Below are positions 41,226-50,412 of a stretch of DNA of 55,432 bases, piece by piece. Below the pieces are notes generated by a model. The model saw only the letters and a list, made by a program, of their open reading frames with translations, was not told where the DNA came from and did not search any database. Each line of letters starts with the position of its first letter. The stretch's first letter is position 1. The translations under genes were made by a program, and so were the position numbers. Origin of the DNA: Streptomyces sp. NRRL F-6131 (GTDB taxonomy: Bacteria; Actinomycetota; Actinomycetes; Streptomycetales; Streptomycetaceae); contig JOHN01000051.1 in NCBI GenBank assembly GCA_000719695.1, forward strand, positions 1 through 55,432, written 5' to 3'.

Positions 41226-41930
41226 TTACGCGGCCGGCGGCGGGACGACCGGGACGAGGATGAGCCTGCTGGTGGTCTGCACGCCCGCGTTGATGGCGGC
41301 GAGCTGCAGCGGGTACTTGATCGGGTCGTTCCGCACGCCCCAGAGCAGGGTGGCGTTGATCCAGGCCGCCTCGCGGGCCGCCGAGATGCTGAAGGCGCTG
41401 ACGGCGTGCTTGAGCGTCTCGGCGGGCCCGGTGGCGATCTTGACGATCTGCAGCTCGAACTCGGCCCGGATCTCGGCCTCGACGCTCGCCAGCAGGTCGT
41501 TGACCTTCTCGAAGTCCTCGTGGACGGGCGCGGTGTCGGGCGTGGCGTCGCGCTCCTTGCAGGTCTCGACCACGGCCAGGGCGAGGTCGTGGTTGATGTG
41601 GGCGTTCATCCCGGCCAGCGCGAACTGGATCGGCCAGAGCACCCGGTTGCCGCGCGCCGCGAACAGCGGCTGCCACGAGGGGTCGACCGGGCGGTGGGCC
41701 TTGGCGGAGTCGACGTTCCGCAGGTAGAGGCCCGCGAAGATCACGTCCATCCGCTCCAGGAACGCGTTGTCCTTGAAGGTGCCGGCGGTGACGTGCTCCT
41801 TCACCAGCTCGGTGACCTTCAGGTACACCCGGTTGAAGCAGGCCACGCCGTCGCGGGGGTCGAGCTCGGCGTCGATCTCCTCCATCCGGGAGATCACCCC
41901 GTCGATGGTGGTGGGGAGTTGGTTGGCCAC
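41226..41930 (-). CDS. DUF5995 family protein
   Basis: The protein has 234 residues from a GTG with GGAGG 7 bases upstream. All-helical composition; the family-like core is DGVACFNRVYLKVTELVKEH, then FLERMDVIFAGLYLRNVDSA and FALAGMNAHINHDLALAVVE, where the His residues could bind a metal. DUF5995 proteins are found widely in actinomycetes and have no assigned role. The C-terminus ends in an Ala/Pro tail. It is alone on this strand with a clean terminator. Confidence 0.82.
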   Translation of the reverse strand: MANQLPTTIDGVISRMEEIDAELDPRDGVACFNRVYLKVTELVKEHVTAGTFKDNAFLERMDVIFAGLYLRNVDSAKAHRPVDPSWQPLFAARGNRVLWPIQFALAGMNAHINHDLALAVVETCKERDATPDTAPVHEDFEKVNDLLASVEAEIRAEFELQIVKIATGPAETLKHAVSAFSISAAREAAWINATLLWGVRNDPIKYPLQLAAINAGVQTTSRLILVPVVPPPAA

Positions 41931-42150
41931 GGGAGGTCCTCCAGGGGGCGTGCTGAGGCTGACGGTTCGACAGGGACGGTGCGAACCGGGCGATCCAGCA
42001 CGAAAGATAGTGCACGGACGGTCCGGCGCCCGGGAGGCGCCGCGCGCGCCGCTCCGAGCCGTCCCGGCCCCAGCACCCGTCGGCCGCACCGCTGCGCCGG
42101 TGCGGTCGGCGCGCTCGGTACGGTCGGTGCGGTCCGGGCGGTCCGTACGT

Positions 42151-43020
42151 TCAGCGCGGGCGGTAGGCGGCGGCCGGCGGGGCGGCGGCGTCCACCGGGA
42201 CGGCCAGGACGGCGCCCGACGGGGCCGACGCGTCGGCCAGGCCGATGCGGGCCGTGGTGACCAGCAGCCGGCCGCCGGTCGGCGGGAGGCAGACCGAGGT
42301 GGGCTGCGGCGCCGGCAGCTCGACGACGGCCGAGAGGGTGCCGTCGGGCTCGTAGCGGTGGACGGCGGCACCTCCCCAGACGGCCACCCAGAGCCGGCCC
42401 GCCGTGTCGACGGTCATGCCGTCGGGGAAGCCGCGGGTGAGCCGGGCGAACTCCACTGTCTCCAACGGGTTCCCGTCGGCGTCGAGGGTGCAGCGGTGGA
42501 TCACGCCGGCGGTGCTGTCCGCGACGTGGAGCAGCCGCCCGTCCGCACTGAACGCCGGGCCGTTGACGACGGTCAGGCCGGTGAGCACCCGGTGGACCGA
42601 GCCGTCGGGGTCGGTGCGGTAGAGCGAGCCCGCCCCCGGACTCTCGTCGTAGGCCAGGCTGCCGGCCCAGAAGCGGCCGTGCGGGTCGCAGGCGCCGTCG
42701 TTCATCCGCATGGGGGTCGCGGCGCCCTCCTCCGGGCGGGCCAGCCAGTCGACCGAGCCGTCCGGGCCGAGCAGGGCGATGCCGGTGCCCGCCGCGGCGA
42801 TCCAGTGGCCCGGCCGGCCCTCGACCGGCGCCACCGCCCCCAGCGGCACGTCCAGGCGCAGGAGTTCGCGCGGCGTGCCGGGCTCGGTGCCGGAGACTTC
42901 GAGGAGCCGCCCGCTGAGGATGTCGGTGAAGACGAGCCGACCGTCCACCCAGCGGGCGCCCTCCCCGAGTTCGTACGCGCCGGGGGCCCAGACGACGGGG
43001 TGCTGGTCCTGCTCGGGCAT
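42151..43020 (-). CDS. SMP-30/gluconolactonase/LRE family protein
   Basis: The protein has 289 residues; GGAG lies 8 bases before the ATG. Six-bladed beta-propeller features: LGEGARWVDGRLVFTDILSG (metal-binding Glu early), MRMNDGACDPHGRFWAGSLA with the conserved Asn-Asp and the WAG motif, GLTVVNGPAFSADGRLLHVA, and RGFPDGMTVDTAGRLWVAVW with the metal-binding Asp. The family hydrolyses sugar lactones such as gluconolactone using a divalent metal. It is divergent from the GH5 glucanase gene, so a link to sugar use is possible. Confidence 0.92.
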   Translation of the reverse strand: MPEQDQHPVVWAPGAYELGEGARWVDGRLVFTDILSGRLLEVSGTEPGTPRELLRLDVPLGAVAPVEGRPGHWIAAAGTGIALLGPDGSVDWLARPEEGAATPMRMNDGACDPHGRFWAGSLAYDESPGAGSLYRTDPDGSVHRVLTGLTVVNGPAFSADGRLLHVADSTAGVIHRCTLDADGNPLETVEFARLTRGFPDGMTVDTAGRLWVAVWGGAAVHRYEPDGTLSAVVELPAPQPTSVCLPPTGGRLLVTTARIGLADASAPSGAVLAVPVDAAAPPAAAYRPR

Positions 43021-43279
43021 GGTGTTCGCTCCGTTTCTGAAGGGTCCGGCGGGCTCGGGGCGCCGGTGACGAGCGCTGCTGCCGGTGCCGGCGCGCCGGG
43101 GCCGTGCTGGACGCGGCCCGCCAATCCTTCGCAGGCGTCGGGCACTTCACACCGTAGTCGCTGCGATTTCCCCTGAACATGTCCGAACGGGCAGTCGACT
43201 CCCCGGAATCCCGGAGGGGTGCGCGGGGAAGGAATGGTTGTCGCACCCACGGTCGGCACACCCACCCTCACTCACCGGG

Positions 43280-45241
43280 ATGACCATGAACTCACTCGCG
43301 CGCCGCGCGCTGGCGGCGGGGGCCGCCCTGCTCGCCTGCGTCGCCATGACGGCGGGGACCAGCGCCGCCGCCCCGCCCGCCGCCCCGCCCGCCACCACTC
43401 CGGCCGCCGGTGCGGCGGCGCCGGCGGTGCTCGACGGGCCGGCCCTGGCCGCCTCCTGGGCCGGACCGCTCAGCACCCGCGGCCGGTACGTCGTCGACGC
43501 CACCGGCGCCCGCTTCAAACTCAAGTCCGGCAACTGGGCGGGTGCCCAGGGCACCTGGCAGGGCAGCGGCTCGACCACCGACCCGGCCAACAACCAGGCC
43601 GGACAGGTCTCCTACAACCTGCCGCTCGGCCTGGACCGGGCCCCGATCGCCGACATCCTGGGCGGCTTCCACCGCCTCGGCATCAACAGCGTCCGACTCC
43701 CCTTCGCCAACGCCATGCTCCACGACACCACGACGGTGCCCGACGTCGCCGTCGCCGCCAACCCGCACCTGCGCGGCAGGACCCCGCTGCAGGTCTACGA
43801 CGCGGTGGTGGCCGCCCTGACCGCCGACGGCTTCGCGGTGATCCTCAACAACCACACCACCAGCTACCGGTTCTGCTGCGGCCTGGACGGCAACGAGCGC
43901 TGGAACAGCGGCCAGTCCACCGCCCAGTGGATCGACGACTGGGTCTTCCTGGTCGACCGGTACCGGGACGACAAGCGCGTGGTCGGCGCCGACCTGCGCA
44001 ACGAGGTCCGCCGCGACCTCTGGGACGACCCCAACTGGGGCCTGGGCGACAGCCACGACCAGTACGCCGCCTTCGAGGAGGCCGGGAACCGGATCCTCCG
44101 GACCGCCCCGGACCTGCTCGTCGTCATGGAGGGCATCAACTGGTACGGGATACCGGCCGCCGGGTTCAGCCACGGCCGCCCGCAGCTCACCCCGGTCCGC
44201 ACCCTCTCGCACACCCTCCTCGACTCGGGCAAACTGGTCTACTCCGCCCACTTCTACGGCTACACCGGCCCGGCCAACACCGGCGCGGGCAGCGGCCCCG
44301 GCTCCACCGGCGACCCCCGCTACCAGGACTTCACCCCCGAGCAGCTGGCCCGGGTCGTGAACGACGAGGCCCTGTTCGTCACGCAGTCCGGCCAGCACTT
44401 CACCGCGCCCGTGTGGATCAGCGAGTTCGGCGCCGGCGGCCGGGGCTCCACCGACGCCGCCGAGCACGCCTGGTTCGACAACTTCACCCGGATCCTGGCG
44501 GCCGACGACACCGACTTCGCGATCTGGCCGCTGGTCGGCTGGCACACCGGCGGCGTCCCCAACGACAGCTGGGCGCTGCTCCACTTCGACACCGCCGGCC
44601 GGGCGCTCAGCCTGGAGGACCAGGGCGACTGGCGCGCCCCGTACTGGAACCGGCTGATCGCCGCGCCCTCGTACACCGGCCAGGTCGCGGCCGTCCCGCA
44701 CTGGAACGTGCTCGACCTCGACCACGGCGACTTCGACGTCTCCCGGCGGATGCTCGCCCGGTCCGACTGGAGCCCCGGCAACCGCAAGGGCAACTGCCCC
44801 GACGGCCAGCGGCTGGTCGGCCTCGGCCGCGGTGACAGCCGCGGCCTCTGCACCGACGCCGGAGAGCCCGCCACCGGCGCCGGCGACTGGGTGACCGTCA
44901 CCGACGAGCGCTACGTCACGCGCGGCGACTGGGCCTCCGGCTACAACAAGCTCCAGTGCCCGGACGGACGGTTCGCCGTCGGCTTCGCCGTGCGCTCCGA
45001 CGCGATGTCGGCGCTGCTCTGCGCTCCTGCGGCCGGCGCGCTGCCGACCGCCGGGCGGACCCTCTGGTTCGACCACGGCGACAACCGCCCCACCAGCGGC
45101 GGTTCGGCGGGCAGCGACTGGGCCGCTGGGCACTACAAGGGCCAGTGCGCCGACCACGAGTACCTCGCCGGGGTCGCGTTCACCTGGAAGTGGCTGCACT
45201 ACGGCGTCCCGGACGCGGTGCTCTGCCGACCGACCGGCTGA
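43280..45241 (+). CDS. Secreted GH5-type endoglucanase with C-terminal triple repeat
   Basis: The protein has 653 residues from ATG 43280 (ATG 43286 also possible). Signal peptide about 1-35 (LAAGAALLACVAMTAG, TSAAA). The catalytic domain is about 60-480: FKLKSGNWAGAQGTWQGSGS; LGINSVRLPFANAMLHD; acid/base Glu in GADLRNEVRRDLW; nucleophile Glu in PVWISEFGAGG; and IWPLVGWHTGG. This fits GH5 cellulase. The final 170 residues hold three related modules, each with DW-x2-G-x2-K-x2-C and a closing LC (SDWSPGNRKGNCPDGQRLVG; GDWASGYNKLQCPDGRFAVG; SDWAAGHYKGQCADHEYLAG). They may be a binding domain with internal disulfides. It is transcribed alone and ends at a strong terminator. Confidence 0.88.
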   Translation: MTMNSLARRALAAGAALLACVAMTAGTSAAAPPAAPPATTPAAGAAAPAVLDGPALAASWAGPLSTRGRYVVDATGARFKLKSGNWAGAQGTWQGSGSTTDPANNQAGQVSYNLPLGLDRAPIADILGGFHRLGINSVRLPFANAMLHDTTTVPDVAVAANPHLRGRTPLQVYDAVVAALTADGFAVILNNHTTSYRFCCGLDGNERWNSGQSTAQWIDDWVFLVDRYRDDKRVVGADLRNEVRRDLWDDPNWGLGDSHDQYAAFEEAGNRILRTAPDLLVVMEGINWYGIPAAGFSHGRPQLTPVRTLSHTLLDSGKLVYSAHFYGYTGPANTGAGSGPGSTGDPRYQDFTPEQLARVVNDEALFVTQSGQHFTAPVWISEFGAGGRGSTDAAEHAWFDNFTRILAADDTDFAIWPLVGWHTGGVPNDSWALLHFDTAGRALSLEDQGDWRAPYWNRLIAAPSYTGQVAAVPHWNVLDLDHGDFDVSRRMLARSDWSPGNRKGNCPDGQRLVGLGRGDSRGLCTDAGEPATGAGDWVTVTDERYVTRGDWASGYNKLQCPDGRFAVGFAVRSDAMSALLCAPAAGALPTAGRTLWFDHGDNRPTSGGSAGSDWAAGHYKGQCADHEYLAGVAFTWKWLHYGVPDAVLCRPTG

Positions 45242-45287
45242 CGGGCCGACGGGCCGACGTCGGATCGGTTCCGTTCCCTGACGGAGC

Positions 45288-45321
45288 GGTTCACCGGCCG
45301 GGTGCGACCGGCCGGTGAACC
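45288..45321. terminator. Bidirectional terminator between GH5 and flavin reductase genes
   Basis: A perfect 14-bp stem (GGTTCACCGGCCGG/CCGGCCGGTGAACC) with a 6-base loop lies midway between the convergent stops at 45241 and 45351. Confidence 0.85.
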
Positions 45322-45350
45322 ACCGCGCACCGGGGCCGGGCGAGACGTGC

Positions 45351-45836
45351 TCAGGCGGGGTGACCCGCGTCGACGTCGGCCACGTCGCGGTAGGACAGCA
45401 CGGCGGCGCCCTCGGGCGGGGCGCCGACCGCCACCGGGGCCAGCAGCAGACCGGCGTGATCACCCCAGTCCACACGGTCCAGCACCCGGCCGACGAACCA
45501 GGCCGGCGCCTCCGCGAGCAGCGGCACCCCGTACGGGCCGTGGTACCACTCGACCCCCGCGAACTTGTCCGTGTCGTCGCCGCTGCGGCCCCCGAACAGT
45601 TCGGCCAGCCCGTGCCCGTACGGCAGCAGGTGAACACCGAGCGCATCGGCCGCCAGGGCCGCGTCGTAGGTGTGGTTCGCCTTGGAGATCCACACCACGA
45701 ACCGCGCCGGATCGATCGAGCACTGCCCCGCGAACCCGACCAGGCACCCGGCCGGCTCCCGCCCGGGCTCCCCCGGCGCCGTCACCACGTACACCGGGTA
45801 GTCGAGCAGGTCCGTGAACGCGTCGAACTCACCCAT
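45351..45836 (-). CDS. Flavin reductase-domain protein
   Basis: The protein has 161 residues. The FMN-binding split-barrel start is TDLLDYPVYVVTAPGEPGRE, then AGCLVGFAGQCSIDPARFVV with the SIDP-x-RF signature and WISKANHTYDAALAADALGV. The family transfers electrons from NAD(P)H to free flavin or binds FMN as a cofactor. It is divergent from the small cupin gene with a 125-bp gap. Confidence 0.9.
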   Translation of the reverse strand: MGEFDAFTDLLDYPVYVVTAPGEPGREPAGCLVGFAGQCSIDPARFVVWISKANHTYDAALAADALGVHLLPYGHGLAELFGGRSGDDTDKFAGVEWYHGPYGVPLLAEAPAWFVGRVLDRVDWGDHAGLLLAPVAVGAPPEGAAVLSYRDVADVDAGHPA

Positions 45837-45961
45837 GACACCAGCCTAGGCCCTCTCGCCCCGGCCATCGACGGACCGGCCGCCGGGATGCGGTGGCCGG
45901 GGCGAGGTGGTCGACTCGAGGTGATGGGGGTTTCCGTCCACCGCGGACAGGAGGCTGACCG

Positions 45962-46345
45962 ATGCCGAAGGTGTCCAAGGAGACGGCGACGCAGGTCCAG
46001 GAGTTCGGACCGGTGATCGACCGCCGCGCGGAGTTCGGTGGCTACACGGTCGAGTTCGTCTCCTTCGGAGCCGATGTCGACCTGGAGGGGCCGCTCCAGG
46101 CCTTGCCGGGCGGGGCGTGCCAGTGCCCGCACTGGGGCTATGTGATCGCGGGCCGCATGCGCTACGTGTTCCGGGACCACGAGGAGGTGTACGAGGCCGG
46201 GGACGCGTTCTTCCAGTTCCCGAGCCACCGGCCGTACGTCGAGGCCGGCACCGAGCTGTTGCAGTTCAGCCCGACCGATCTGCTCGCCGTGACCGAGCAG
46301 GCGATGGCCGACTGGACGGAGAAGCAGGCGGACGACGCACCGTAA
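45962..46345 (+). CDS. Small cupin-domain protein
   Basis: The protein has 127 residues; GGAGG lies 7 bases before the ATG. Cupin motif 1 is [14 protein letters not shown] with PHWGYV giving His, and motif 2 is [16 protein letters not shown] with a His. These His residues may hold a metal. The function is not readable from the sequence; many such proteins bind small ligands. It is divergent from the flavin reductase gene. Confidence 0.87.
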   Translation: MPKVSKETATQVQEFGPVIDRRAEFGGYTVEFVSFGADVDLEGPLQALPGGACQCPHWGYVIAGRMRYVFRDHEEVYEAGDAFFQFPSHRPYVEAGTELLQFSPTDLLAVTEQAMADWTEKQADDAP

Positions 46346-46592
46346 CCGGAGGGCCCGTCGCCCCGCGTCGTCCGGCGGGCCGGGCGCCCGTGTGCTCCGG
46401 ACCGCACGGGTCTTGCCTGAGCGCGCACAGGGCGCGCCGAGCTGCTGCCGCGCGCCGCCCGGGCCTGCATGCTGGAACTGCGGCCGACCGGAACACCCGG
46501 ATCCCCCGACCTTCCGGCGGCCCGGTGCGTTCGTCCCCACGGGGCGAACGCCCTCTCCGACCCTGCTCGTTGAGCACGACCGAAAGGCCATC

Positions 46593-47414
46593 ATGCCCTT
46601 CCTCACCCTCTCCGACGGCTCCCAGAAGTTCTACAAGGACTGGGGCACCGGGCGCCCCGTCGTCCTCTCCCACGGGTGGCCGCTGAACGCGGACGCCTGG
46701 GAGGGCCTGTCCGTGGCGCTCGCCGAGGCCGGATTCCGGGTGATCGCCCACGACCGTCGCGGGCACGGCCGGTCCACCCAGACCTGGGACGGCAACCACA
46801 TGGACCAGTACGCCGACGACCTGGCCGAGCTGATGGACCAGCTGGACCTCACGGACGCGGTGCTGGTCGGCCACTCCACCGGTGGCGGCGAGGTCGCCCG
46901 CTACCTCGGCCGGCACGGCACCGCACGGGTCCGCAAGGCCGTGCTGCTGGGCGCCGTCCCGCCGCTCATGCTGCAGACCGACACCAACCCCGAGGGCACC
47001 CCGATCTCGGCCTTCGACGGCATCCGGGCGGGCGTCGCCGCCGACCGGTCGCAGTTCTACTACGACCTCAGCGAGGCCTTCTACGGCTTCAACCGCCCCG
47101 GCGCCGAGGTCTCCGAGGGCAAGCGCCGCGAGTTCTGGCTGCAGGGCATGCAGGCCGGGCTCAAGAACGCCCTCGACTGCGTGGCGGCCTTCTCGGAGAC
47201 CGACTTCACCGAGGACCTCAAGAAGATCGACGTCCCGGTGCTGGTCGCCCACGGCGACGACGACCAGATCGTCCCGATCGCCGCCTCCGCCGAGAAGAGC
47301 GTCAAGCTGCTCCCCCAGGGCACCCTCAAGGTCTACCCGGGCGCCCCGCACGGCCTGGTCGGCGCGTACGAGGCCGCGTTCACCGAGGACCTGATCGCCT
47401 TCGTCGCCGCCTGA
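46593..47414 (+). CDS. Alpha/beta hydrolase, non-heme chloroperoxidase type
   Basis: The protein has 273 residues; AAAGG lies 5 bases before the ATG. It starts [20 protein letters not shown], typical of bacterial non-heme haloperoxidases. The oxyanion HGWPL, nucleophile [18 protein letters not shown] (Ser about residue 96), acid [10 protein letters not shown] and His PGAPHGLVG complete the triad. These perhydrolase-like enzymes are cofactor-free; halogenation is a side reaction of peracid formation. It is transcribed alone and ends at a terminator shared with the next gene. Confidence 0.93.
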   Translation: MPFLTLSDGSQKFYKDWGTGRPVVLSHGWPLNADAWEGLSVALAEAGFRVIAHDRRGHGRSTQTWDGNHMDQYADDLAELMDQLDLTDAVLVGHSTGGGEVARYLGRHGTARVRKAVLLGAVPPLMLQTDTNPEGTPISAFDGIRAGVAADRSQFYYDLSEAFYGFNRPGAEVSEGKRREFWLQGMQAGLKNALDCVAAFSETDFTEDLKKIDVPVLVAHGDDDQIVPIAASAEKSVKLLPQGTLKVYPGAPHGLVGAYEAAFTEDLIAFVAA

Positions 47415-47429
47415 CCGGCGGCCCGTCGG

Positions 47430-47471
47430 GCGGGCCGGTCCGCGCCCCGCGAGGTGCGCGGACCGGCCCGC
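47430..47471. terminator. Bidirectional terminator between convergent genes
   Basis: A perfect 15-bp stem (arms 47430-47444 and 47457-47471) with a 12-base loop sits between the stops at 47414 and 47503. Confidence 0.85.
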
Positions 47472-47502
47472 TGGGGCCTGCCCGGTCGGAGGTCCGGCCC
47501 GC

Positions 47503-48657
47503 TCAGGCCTGCCCGGCGCGGAACACGGCCTTGATGAGCCGGTCCAGCGCCTTCGGGAACTCCTGCGCCGGGTCCATCGCGGCGTCGCCCATGGTCAGTC
47601 CTGCGGTGAGGGTCGTGCTGCCGTCGGGCGTGGCGATCATCAGCGCGCCGAAGCCGCCGGGGGCGCCGCCGTTGTGGTGGACGATCGTGCCGTGCTCCGG
47701 GCCCAGGTCCTGCACGAACAGCCCGAAGCCGTAGCCCAGCATCCCGTGCGGCTCGCGCATCTGCTCCAGCAGCGGGGCCGGCAGCAGCCGGCCGCCGAGC
47801 AGCGCGGAGAAGAAGGTGTGCAGGTCACGGGTGGTGGAGCTCATGTCTCCGGCGCCGACCAGCAGGGAGAGGTTCTGCCGGGTGACGTCGACGACCTTCC
47901 ACTCCGCACCGTCCTGGAAGCGGCAGTAGCCGTGGGCGTGCGGCTCGGGGAGCTCCGGGGAGTCGCCCGGCACCACCGTGTCCCGCAGTCCGAGGGGTTC
48001 CAGGATCCGCCGCCGCATCTGCTCGGCGTACGGGAGGCCGCCGACGGCCTCGATCAGCAGCACGGCCACCGTGTAGTTGGTGTTGGAGTAGCTCTGGTCG
48101 GCGCCCGGCTCGAACCGGGCCGGGCGGGCGAGGGCGAACCGCACCAGCTCCTCCGGCCGGTAGCTGTGGAACCGGTTCTCCACCCACGGCTTGCCGAGCC
48201 CGGGGAGCCCCGGGACGAAGGTGCCGTCGGGGTCGAGCTCACCGGTGTAGTTGTACAGCCCGCTGGTGTGCTGCAGCAGCATCCGCACCGTGATCCGACC
48301 GTCCAGGCCGAACCCGGGCAGGTGGTCGGCCACCGGGCTGTCCAGCCCGATCGCACCCTCCGCGACCAGCTGCAGGACCAGCGTCGCGACGAAGGTCTTG
48401 GTGGTGCTGCCCACCCAGAACCGCCCGTCCGCCGGCGGCTGCTCGTCGCCGCCCAGCTCGCGCACGCCGGCCGTGCCGACCCACGCGCCCCGCGCGTCGT
48501 GCACCCGCGCCTGCACCCCGGCGAAGCCGGCGTCGACGAAGGCCTGCACGGCCTCCTGCAGCTCCGGTCGCTCCGGGTGCTCCGGGTGCTCCGTCCCGGC
48601 GGCGGCCTGCGACGGGGTGGGCTCGTCCTGCGCGGTGGCGGTGGCGGTGACGGACAT
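47503..48657 (-). CDS. Serine hydrolase of the beta-lactamase/DD-peptidase fold
   Basis: The protein has 384 residues; GGAAGG lies 7 bases before the ATG. SxxK motif: WVGSTTKTFVATLVLQLVAE with STTK at about residue 91. YxN motif: QSYSNTNYTVAVLLIEAVGG near residue 195. Third motif HNG: VHHNGGAPGG near residue 335. This is the class C-like family that includes esterases, DD-peptidases and transesterases. No signal peptide is visible, so a cytosolic esterase or transacylase is more likely than true beta-lactam resistance. It is divergent from a GbsR/MarR regulator whose putative operators overlap its promoter. Confidence 0.9.
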   Translation of the reverse strand: MSVTATATAQDEPTPSQAAAGTEHPEHPERPELQEAVQAFVDAGFAGVQARVHDARGAWVGTAGVRELGGDEQPPADGRFWVGSTTKTFVATLVLQLVAEGAIGLDSPVADHLPGFGLDGRITVRMLLQHTSGLYNYTGELDPDGTFVPGLPGLGKPWVENRFHSYRPEELVRFALARPARFEPGADQSYSNTNYTVAVLLIEAVGGLPYAEQMRRRILEPLGLRDTVVPGDSPELPEPHAHGYCRFQDGAEWKVVDVTRQNLSLLVGAGDMSSTTRDLHTFFSALLGGRLLPAPLLEQMREPHGMLGYGFGLFVQDLGPEHGTIVHHNGGAPGGFGALMIATPDGSTTLTAGLTMGDAAMDPAQEFPKALDRLIKAVFRAGQA

Positions 48658-48751
48658 GGTGGTGCCTTCCTTCGGTTCCGCCGGCGGCGGACGTGGACAC
48701 GGATCCCTCGACCGGTCTGCGTGAGCCTTCGGGGATCTCTGAACAACGACG

Positions 48752-48780
48752 AAGCTACATTGCATTCAGATATTGGTCAA
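48752..48780 (-). promoter_or_regulatory. Promoter of the serine hydrolase gene with an embedded TGCAATG site
   Basis: On the minus strand, TTGACC (48780-48775), a 17-bp spacer and TAGCTT (48757-48752). The heptamer TGCAATG ends the spacer directly next to the -10 element. A protein bound there would block RNA polymerase. Confidence 0.6.
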
Positions 48781-48885
48781 CGCTTGATGAAAGCTCAGAT
48801 CAAGGCGAAACAACGCATTTATGGCCTTTCTTTGCAATGACAGTGACGCTTAATGCAATGATCGACTCCGCTCTCCTTTGCAATG
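48758..48885. promoter_or_regulatory. Four TGCAATG sites in the GbsR/MarR divergent region
   Basis: TGCAATG occurs at 48833, 48854 and 48879 on the plus strand and at 48764-48758 on the minus strand, in an unusually AT-rich gap. Offsets of 21 and 25 bp put the plus-strand copies near the same helix face. The rightmost copy overlaps a TTGCAA (48878-48883) that, with CATACT (48902-48907, 18-bp spacer), could be the regulator's own promoter. These are likely operators of the adjacent regulator. Confidence 0.6.
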
Positions 48886-48965
48886 GAGTCCCGGCTGCCG
48901 ACATACTGTGCGACGGGTGTGCGGGCGCCGGGCTCCACACCGTCGGCAGAACGGAGACGGGACCG

Positions 48966-49688
48966 ATGCCCGGAGGCAGACTCACCAACGAGGACCGTCG
49001 GCAGATCGCGACGGGCCTGGCCGAGGGCCTCGGCTACGCGGAGATCGGCCGCCGACTGGGGCGGCCCGCCTCGACCGTCATGCGGGAGGTCACCCGCAAC
49101 GGCGGCGCCGACGGCTACGGCGCGGACCGGGCCCACGAGGCCACCCGGGACCGCGCGCGCCGACGCAAGCAGGCCGAGCCCGAGGCGGCGCCGGTCCCCG
49201 ACGGCGGCCACGGGCGCGACCCCCGGGCGGTGCAGGAGCTGACCGAGTCCTGGAGCGCCGTGCTGGCCGGCCAGGGCATGCCCCGGGTGGCCGCCGGCGT
49301 GCTCGCCTGCCTCTACGTCACCGACTCCGGCACCCTCACCGCCGCCGACCTGGGCCGCCGACTGCGGGTCAGCGCGGCGTCGATCTCCCATGCCGTCACC
49401 TTCCTCGAACAGCAGGGACTGCTCCGTCGGGAGAAGACCCCCGGCATACGGCGCGAGCACTACGTCATCGACGACGGGATCTGGGCCCGCACCCTGCTGG
49501 TCACCCTCCGGATGAACGACGCCCTGATCGCCGAGGCGAAGCGCGCCGCCACCGTCCTCGGCGACACCACCCCGGCGGGCGCCCGCTTCGAAACCTCCGC
49601 CGAACTCCTGCTCCTGGTGAACGACGCCCTCCGCCGGGGCATGGAGCAGTGGCACCACGCCCGGGCCGGACGCTCCGACGGCGGGTGA
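48966..49688 (+). CDS. GbsR/MarR-type regulator with N-terminal HTH_38 domain
   Basis: The protein has 240 residues from ATG 48966 (MPGGRLTNEDRRQIATGLAE). Residues about 5-55 are an IS30-like HTH_38 domain (YAEIGRRLGRPASTVMREVT, then RNGGADGYGADRAHE). After a charged linker, residues about 90-200 hold a MarR/GbsR-like winged helix (LTAADLGRRLRVSAASISHA, LEQQGLLRREKTPGIRREHY). Such two-HTH regulators are common in streptomycetes and often control a divergent enzyme or transporter. The divergent target here is the serine hydrolase; both promoters carry TGCAATG repeats. Confidence 0.9.
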   Translation: MPGGRLTNEDRRQIATGLAEGLGYAEIGRRLGRPASTVMREVTRNGGADGYGADRAHEATRDRARRRKQAEPEAAPVPDGGHGRDPRAVQELTESWSAVLAGQGMPRVAAGVLACLYVTDSGTLTAADLGRRLRVSAASISHAVTFLEQQGLLRREKTPGIRREHYVIDDGIWARTLLVTLRMNDALIAEAKRAATVLGDTTPAGARFETSAELLLLVNDALRRGMEQWHHARAGRSDGG

Positions 49689-49781
49689 CCCGGGCACCGG
49701 GGTCGCCGGGGCTTGCCGTGGTGGGGAGCGGTGTGATCGGATCCCGGAGGCATCGCGTGCCGGTGGCGGACTGCGTCAGGC

Positions 49782-50315
49782 ATGGAGGTGCGACAACCGA
49801 AGGGACGGCCCTGCGTGGCTTCCCAGGACGGCGACCGGACGGTCGCCCTGAGCCGGCAACTGGTGCTGGCACACGACGAACTGCGTCGACTGATCAAGGA
49901 CCTCAAGGCCGGTGCGCGGCACCGGCGGACCGGCGGCGACTCGCTCGCCACCCACTGTCTGGCCTTCTGCTCCGCGTTGGAGACCCACCACCGGGGCGAG
50001 GACGACGGGTTGTTCGCCCAGTTGGTGCGCGAGCGGCCGGAGCTCGCGGGGACGATCACCAAGCTGGTCGAGGACCACGGACTGATCTCCTCGATCCTGA
50101 CCCGGCTGGCCGAGCTCGCGCAGCAGACCGCCGCCGCGGACGGAGCGGGACCGGGACCGGGACCGGACGAGGCCATCGGGCGGGAGCTCGACGGGCTGGC
50201 GGCGATCATGGAGTCCCACTTCCGCTACGAGGAGCGGGTGATCGGCGAGGCCCTCGACCGGACGGTGCCGGCCGGGGACTGGCCGGCACCGGTCTTCCGG
50301 TTCGCCGGGTCGTGA
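49782..50315 (+). CDS. Hemerythrin-domain protein
   Basis: 177 residues from ATG 49782, or 166 from GTG 49815, which has AAGGGA upstream and may be the true start. The four-helix iron-binding pattern is visible: VLAHDELRRLIKDL (His), HCLAFCSALETHHRGEDDGL (His-His and Glu), KLVEDHGLISSIL (His) and MESHFRYEERVIGEAL (His and Glu). Such proteins bind oxygen, nitric oxide or redox iron, often in stress response. A hairpin at 50342-50372 ends the unit. Confidence 0.88.
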   Translation: MEVRQPKGRPCVASQDGDRTVALSRQLVLAHDELRRLIKDLKAGARHRRTGGDSLATHCLAFCSALETHHRGEDDGLFAQLVRERPELAGTITKLVEDHGLISSILTRLAELAQQTAAADGAGPGPGPDEAIGRELDGLAAIMESHFRYEERVIGEALDRTVPAGDWPAPVFRFAGS

Positions 50316-50341
50316 CACCGCGGGGCCGGCCGGGTCCCACT

Positions 50342-50372
50342 CCCCCGCCCCGGATCCGTCCGGGGGCGGGGG
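50342..50372 (+). terminator. Terminator of the hemerythrin gene
   Basis: A stem of 13 bp (CCCCCGCCCCGGA with TCCGGGGGCGGGGG, one extra G) and a 4-base loop lie 26 bases after the stop. Confidence 0.7.
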
Positions 50373-50412
50373 CCGTGTCGGCCCCTCCGGTGCCCCCGGC
50401 GAGAATGGCCCG

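Noticed and set aside
47503..48657. True class C beta-lactamase
   Set aside because: Motifs fit the fold but no signal peptide is visible; cytosolic esterase-like members share these motifs.
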